DNA of 7,573 nucleotides, from assembly GCA_027488415.1 (NCBI GenBank), contig JAIYBS010000039.1, positions 1 to 7,573 on the forward strand, written 5' to 3'. Below the pieces are notes generated by a model. The model was given only the letters and a program-made list of their open reading frames with translations, ran no database searches and was not told the DNA's origin. The stretch comes from Planctomycetaceae bacterium (GTDB lineage: Bacteria; Planctomycetota; Phycisphaerae; Phycisphaerales; SM1A02). Of the stretch, positions 4,922 through 7,573 are shown one piece after another; the first letter of the stretch is position 1, and each line of letters opens with the position of its first letter. A program made the translations under genes and the position numbers.

Positions 4922-6253
4922 TCAGCTCTTGACGACGCGTGCCTTGCCGGTGCCGGCAGGGACGCGCGCCATCGCGTTGCGGGTGTCGACGACGAGCTTC
5001 GCGTGCTTCGCGATGTTCCCGTAGTCGACCGCGTCGTGATCGGTGTGGATCAGCACGCAGCCCGAGCCCTTGAGGTTGGCCTCGCTCAGCTCGACGCTCT
5101 TCAGGTCGATGCGGTACTTGCGCATCGACGGGTACGTCGGGATGTGCGGGTCGTGGTAGCTGACCTCGGCGCCGCGGTCGCGCAGCAGCTCGATGATCTC
5201 GGCGCTCGGGCTCTCGCGCGCGTCGTCGATGTTCTTCTTGTAGGCGACGCCGATCACGAGCACCTTGGAGCCCTTGAGGCTCTTGCAGTCGTCGTTGAGC
5301 GCGCCCTGCGTCCGCTCGATCACGTAGTGCGGCATCGCGGTGTTGACCTCGCCCGCGAGCTCGATGAAGCGGGTCGTGCGGCCGACCTCCTTGGCCTTCC
5401 AGGTGAGGTAGAAGGGGTCGATCGGGATGCAGTGGCCGCCGAGCCCCGGGCCCGGATAGAACGGCATGAAGCCGAAGGGCTTCGTGCTGGCCGCGGCAAC
5501 GACCTCCCACACGTCGATGTTCATGTCGGTGAGCACCGTCTTCATCTCGTTGACGAGGGCGATGTTCACGGCGCGGAAGATGTTCTCGAGGAGCTTCGCG
5601 GTCTCGGCGACCTCGGCGCTGGAGACGAAGTGTGCCTTGCTCACGACGCGGCTGTACAGCGCGAAGGCGAGCTTGCCGGAGACCTCATCGGTGCCGCCGA
5701 CGAGCTTCGGGATCACGGACGCCGAGAAGTCCGGGTTGCCCGGATCCTCGCGCTCGGGGCTGTAGGCGAGGAAGTAGTCCTCGTTCCGCTTCAGGCCGGT
5801 GGCATCGAGGATCGGGCCCATCTCGTCGCGGGTCGTACCCGGGTAGGTCGTGCTCTCGAGGGTGACCAGCTGGCCCTTGCGGAGCACCTTCGCCACGAGC
5901 TTGGTCGACTCGATCACGAAGGTGAGGTCCGGCTCCTTGTGGTGGCCGAGCGGGGTCGGCACGCAGATCAGGATCGCGTCGGCCTTCTTCAGATCCTCGG
6001 CGTTCGAGGTGCCGAGGAAGCCCTCGTTCGCCTTCAGGTAGTCGAAGAACGGCTGCCCGAGGTGGTGGATGTAGGGTTTGCCGGCCTTCAGGTTGTCGAT
6101 CTTGCGCTGGTCGATGTCGAAGCCGACCACCTTGTAGCCGGCCTTGAGGCAGGCGTGCGAGAGCGGGAGGCCGACGTAGCCGAGGCCGACGATGCCGATC
6201 GTTGCGGACTTCGATTCGAACTTCTTGAGGAGTTCGGTGGCGGTCGCGTTCAT
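4922..6253 (-). CDS. nucleotide-sugar dehydrogenase, UDP-GlcNAc 6-dehydrogenase type
   Basis: This 443-residue enzyme oxidises C6 of a UDP-sugar to the uronic acid with two NAD+, supplying precursors for surface polysaccharide or glycans. The NAD-binding loop is GIVGLGYVGLP (20-30), with FDID at 45-48, then VPTPLG (98-103). TLESTTYPGTT (131-141) and AYSPEREDPGN (163-173) are typical of the WbpA-like UDP-N-acetylglucosamine branch rather than of UDP-glucose dehydrogenases. Catalytic residues are Lys220 and Asn224 (AETAKLLEN) and the nucleophile Cys275 in GPGLGGHCIPIDP. The C-terminal domain carries VLVIGVAYKKNIDDARESPS (331-350). The length fits the family. The start at 6253 has a GAGGA site six bases upstream; the frame is open far upstream, but only as a shadow of the E2 gene. 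The exact sugar (GlcNAc, GalNAc or another) is not certain. No glycosyltransferases are in view, so the pathway partner is unknown. Confidence 0.93.
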   Translation of the reverse strand: MNATATELLKKFESKSATIGIVGLGYVGLPLSHACLKAGYKVVGFDIDQRKIDNLKAGKPYIHHLGQPFFDYLKANEGFLGTSNAEDLKKADAILICVPTPLGHHKEPDLTFVIESTKLVAKVLRKGQLVTLESTTYPGTTRDEMGPILDATGLKRNEDYFLAYSPEREDPGNPDFSASVIPKLVGGTDEVSGKLAFALYSRVVSKAHFVSSAEVAETAKLLENIFRAVNIALVNEMKTVLTDMNIDVWEVVAAASTKPFGFMPFYPGPGLGGHCIPIDPFYLTWKAKEVGRTTRFIELAGEVNTAMPHYVIERTQGALNDDCKSLKGSKVLVIGVAYKKNIDDARESPSAEIIELLRDRGAEVSYHDPHIPTYPSMRKYRIDLKSVELSEANLKGSGCVLIHTDHDAVDYGNIAKHAKLVVDTRNAMARVPAGTGKARVVKS

Positions 6254-6259
6254 GGGAAA

Positions 6260-6264
6260 TCCTC
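6260..6264 (-). promoter_or_regulatory. Shine-Dalgarno site GAGGA for the dehydrogenase gene
   Basis: GAGGA on the minus strand lies six bases before the ATG at 6253-6251 and fixes the start. It directly abuts the dyad at 6265-6292, so a structure or bound protein there could limit ribosome access. Confidence 0.7.
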
Positions 6265-6292
6265 GGTCGACGAATCGGCCGAATCGTCGACC
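6265..6292. promoter_or_regulatory. 28-base dyad next to the dehydrogenase ribosome-binding site
   Basis: GGTCGACGA (6265-6273) is the exact reverse complement of TCGTCGACC (6284-6292). The centre TCGGCCGA (6275-6282) is itself palindromic, and only the A/A positions 6274 and 6283 break the symmetry. It lies in the 65-base gap between the E2 stop (6319) and the dehydrogenase start (6253). It could be an operator for a dimeric repressor, a hairpin at the ribosome-binding site, or the E2 transcript end, although no T-run follows it on the minus strand. The symmetry is seen; the role is inferred. Confidence 0.55.
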
Positions 6293-6318
6293 TACTTCAT
6301 TGCACAGGGGCAGAATTC

Positions 6319-7573
6319 TCAGAGCAGGCTCTCGGGATTCTCCAGCATCCCGACCACGGTGTTCAGGAACCGTGCCCCCTCCGCGCCGTCCACGACGCGG
6401 TGGTCGCAGCTGAGGCTCAGGGGAAGCACCAGTCCCGCGTAGAAGCGTCCGTCCTTCACCAGGACGCGCTCCTTGGCGCGGCCGGCGGCGAGGATCGCCA
6501 CCTCCGGGTAGTTGATGATCGGCGTCGCGAACATCCCGCCGTAGCTGCCCACGTTCGAGATCGTGAACGTGCCGCCCATCGACTCCTCGCGCTTGATCGA
6601 GCGGTCCTTGCACGCGGCGGCGAGGCGCTTGACCTCGGCGGCGAGCTCGACCGGGCTCTTCGCGTGCGCGTCGCGGATCACCGGGACCATGAGACCGTTG
6701 TCCGTGTCCACGGCGCAGCCGAGGTTGACCGGCCCCTTGACGAGGATCTCGTTGTTCGCGTCGTCGGTGATCGCGTTCAGCGTCGGGTGCTTCTTCAGCG
6801 CCTTGCAGATGGCCGCCATGATGAAGGGCAGCATGCTGAGCTTCTGGCCGGTGACCTTGCTGTACTCCTTGCGCTTCGCCTCGAGCGCGGTCACGTCCGC
6901 CTCGTCGACCACCGTGAAGTGCACGGTGGTGCGAACGCTGCGGTCGAGGCTCTCCGCGATCTTGCGGCGCACGCCGCGGAACGGCACGCGCTGGGTGACG
7001 CCGGTGCCGTCGATGTAGACGCTGCCGGGCGCGATCTGCGCCGAGCGCGGCGCGAAGCCGCCGGCGGCCGGGGCCGCGGCGCCCGCGCCGGTGCCCGCGA
7101 ACTGCTCGATGTCGGTGGCGGTGACGCGGCCGTTGCGGCCGCTGCCCGGGACGCGCTGGATGTCGACGCCCAGCTCGCGCGCGATTCGGCGCACCGCGGG
7201 GGTGGCGAGCGCCTTGCCGTCGCGAGCGACCGCGGCGGCCTCGGGCGCGCGGCGCGCGAACCGGTCGCTCACCGTGAGCGTGCCGCTCATGGTGCCGACC
7301 ACGGTTCCCTGGTCCTCGGTGGCGCTCGGGACGCCCGCCGCGACCTGCGAGGAGAGGCACGCGGCGCCGGAGCCGGTGCCGTTCGTCGATGCGCCGCCGG
7401 ATGCGGCGGGTGCGGCGGCGGCGGGCTTCGCGGCGGCCGCGCCGTAGCGCACCAGCACCGCGCCGACCTTGATGATGTCGCCGGGCTTGCCGCAGATCTC
7501 GCTCACGGTGCCCCCCCACGGGGAGGGCACCTCGACGAGCGCCTTGTCGGTCTGCATCTCGGCGAGCGTCTGG
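6319..7573 (-). CDS. 2-oxoacid dehydrogenase E2, dihydrolipoyl acyltransferase (5' end cut)
   Basis: This is the lipoyl-bearing core enzyme of a pyruvate- or branched-chain-type 2-oxoacid dehydrogenase complex; it passes the acyl group from lipoyl-lysine to CoA. The start is beyond 7573, so roughly the first 40 residues of the lipoyl domain are missing. Numbering from the first visible Met (7557), the lipoylated lysine is Lys5 in QTDKALVEVPSP. An Ala/Gly-rich linker follows (about 39-115). The E1/E3-binding domain is ATPAVRRIARELGVDIQRVP...GRVTATDIEQF (118-153). The catalytic domain runs from VPFRGVRRKIAESL to the end and includes GGTFTISNVGSYGG (328-341), INYPEVAILAAGR and the active site SCDHRVVDG with His386 and Asp390. 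One lipoyl domain is visible, and a second upstream cannot be excluded. The substrate (pyruvate or branched-chain) cannot be decided without the neighbouring E1 genes. It ends 65 bases before the dehydrogenase. Confidence 0.94.
   Translation of the reverse strand, partial: QTLAEMQTDKALVEVPSPWGGTVSEICGKPGDIIKVGAVLVRYGAAAAKPAAAAPAASGGASTNGTGSGAACLSSQVAAGVPSATEDQGTVVGTMSGTLTVSDRFARRAPEAAAVARDGKALATPAVRRIARELGVDIQRVPGSGRNGRVTATDIEQFAGTGAGAAAPAAGGFAPRSAQIAPGSVYIDGTGVTQRVPFRGVRRKIAESLDRSVRTTVHFTVVDEADVTALEAKRKEYSKVTGQKLSMLPFIMAAICKALKKHPTLNAITDDANNEILVKGPVNLGCAVDTDNGLMVPVIRDAHAKSPVELAAEVKRLAAACKDRSIKREESMGGTFTISNVGSYGGMFATPIINYPEVAILAAGRAKERVLVKDGRFYAGLVLPLSLSCDHRVVDGAEGARFLNTVVGMLENPESLL

Noticed and set aside
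4664..6442. A 592-codon open frame on the plus strand opposite the nucleotide-sugar dehydrogenase.
   Set aside because: It is antisense to a gene with full catalytic motifs, its translation is dominated by Arg, Asp, Val, Ala and Leu with no recognisable domain, and such shadows are expected in very GC-rich DNA.
7511..7517. Run of seven C in the E2 gene as a possible frameshift.
   Set aside because: The reading frame continues correctly on both sides (SPWGGTVSE), so there is no sign of an error or a slippage product.
6254..7519. Open frame continuing upstream of the dehydrogenase start, making an apparent 865-residue fusion.
   Set aside because: The extension is an out-of-frame reading of the E2 gene, rich in Arg and Gly and without domains. 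A good ribosome-binding site marks the real start at 6253.

Overview
This 7.6 kb, very GC-rich window (roughly 70% G+C, with G/C favoured at third codon positions) is chromosomal-looking bacterial DNA with eight genes. No rRNA, tRNA, transposase, phage gene or CRISPR array is visible. The best taxonomic hint is a pair of small secreted or anchored proteins (3318-3991). Their pattern of a hydrophobic N-terminus, then a short 'D..x.E.(h)4.Y.EN' strand pair and a charged tail, resembles small proteins I associate with Planctomycetota, particularly Phycisphaerae. This is recollection of a family style, not a search result, so the assignment is tentative.

Layout, left to right. (1) 1-620 (-): LemA-family membrane protein, C-terminus cut by the window edge. 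(2) 640-1284 (+): pyroglutamyl-peptidase I, divergent from lemA; the candidate start codons lie within 20 bases of each other. (3) 1285-1512: a gene-free gap with four consecutive stem-loops. (4) 1513-2301 (+): crotonase-superfamily protein that lacks both glutamates of canonical enoyl-CoA hydratase. (5) 2284-2364: a 31-bp perfect inverted repeat (35 positions with one mismatch) between the convergent ends of the crotonase gene and deoC. (6) 2363-7573 (-): six co-directional genes. In transcription order they are a 2-oxoacid dehydrogenase E2 (5' end outside the window), a nucleotide-sugar dehydrogenase of the UDP-GlcNAc 6-dehydrogenase type, an MBL-fold hydrolase, the two small envelope proteins, and a long-form deoxyribose-phosphate aldolase.

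Gaps within the minus-strand run are 65, 13, 71, 14 and 4 bases. The last three genes, and probably the dehydrogenase plus hydrolase, therefore look co-transcribed. The 65-base gap after the E2 gene holds a 28-base dyad against the ribosome-binding site of the dehydrogenase, so a regulatory boundary may lie there. Functions in the run (central carbon oxidation, surface-polysaccharide precursor synthesis, deoxynucleoside salvage) do not form one pathway.

I found no convincing defence, mobile or otherwise novel system. The points most worth checking are non-coding: the long inverted repeat, the hairpin cluster and the dyad. After those come the paired small envelope proteins and the crotonase with an altered active site.
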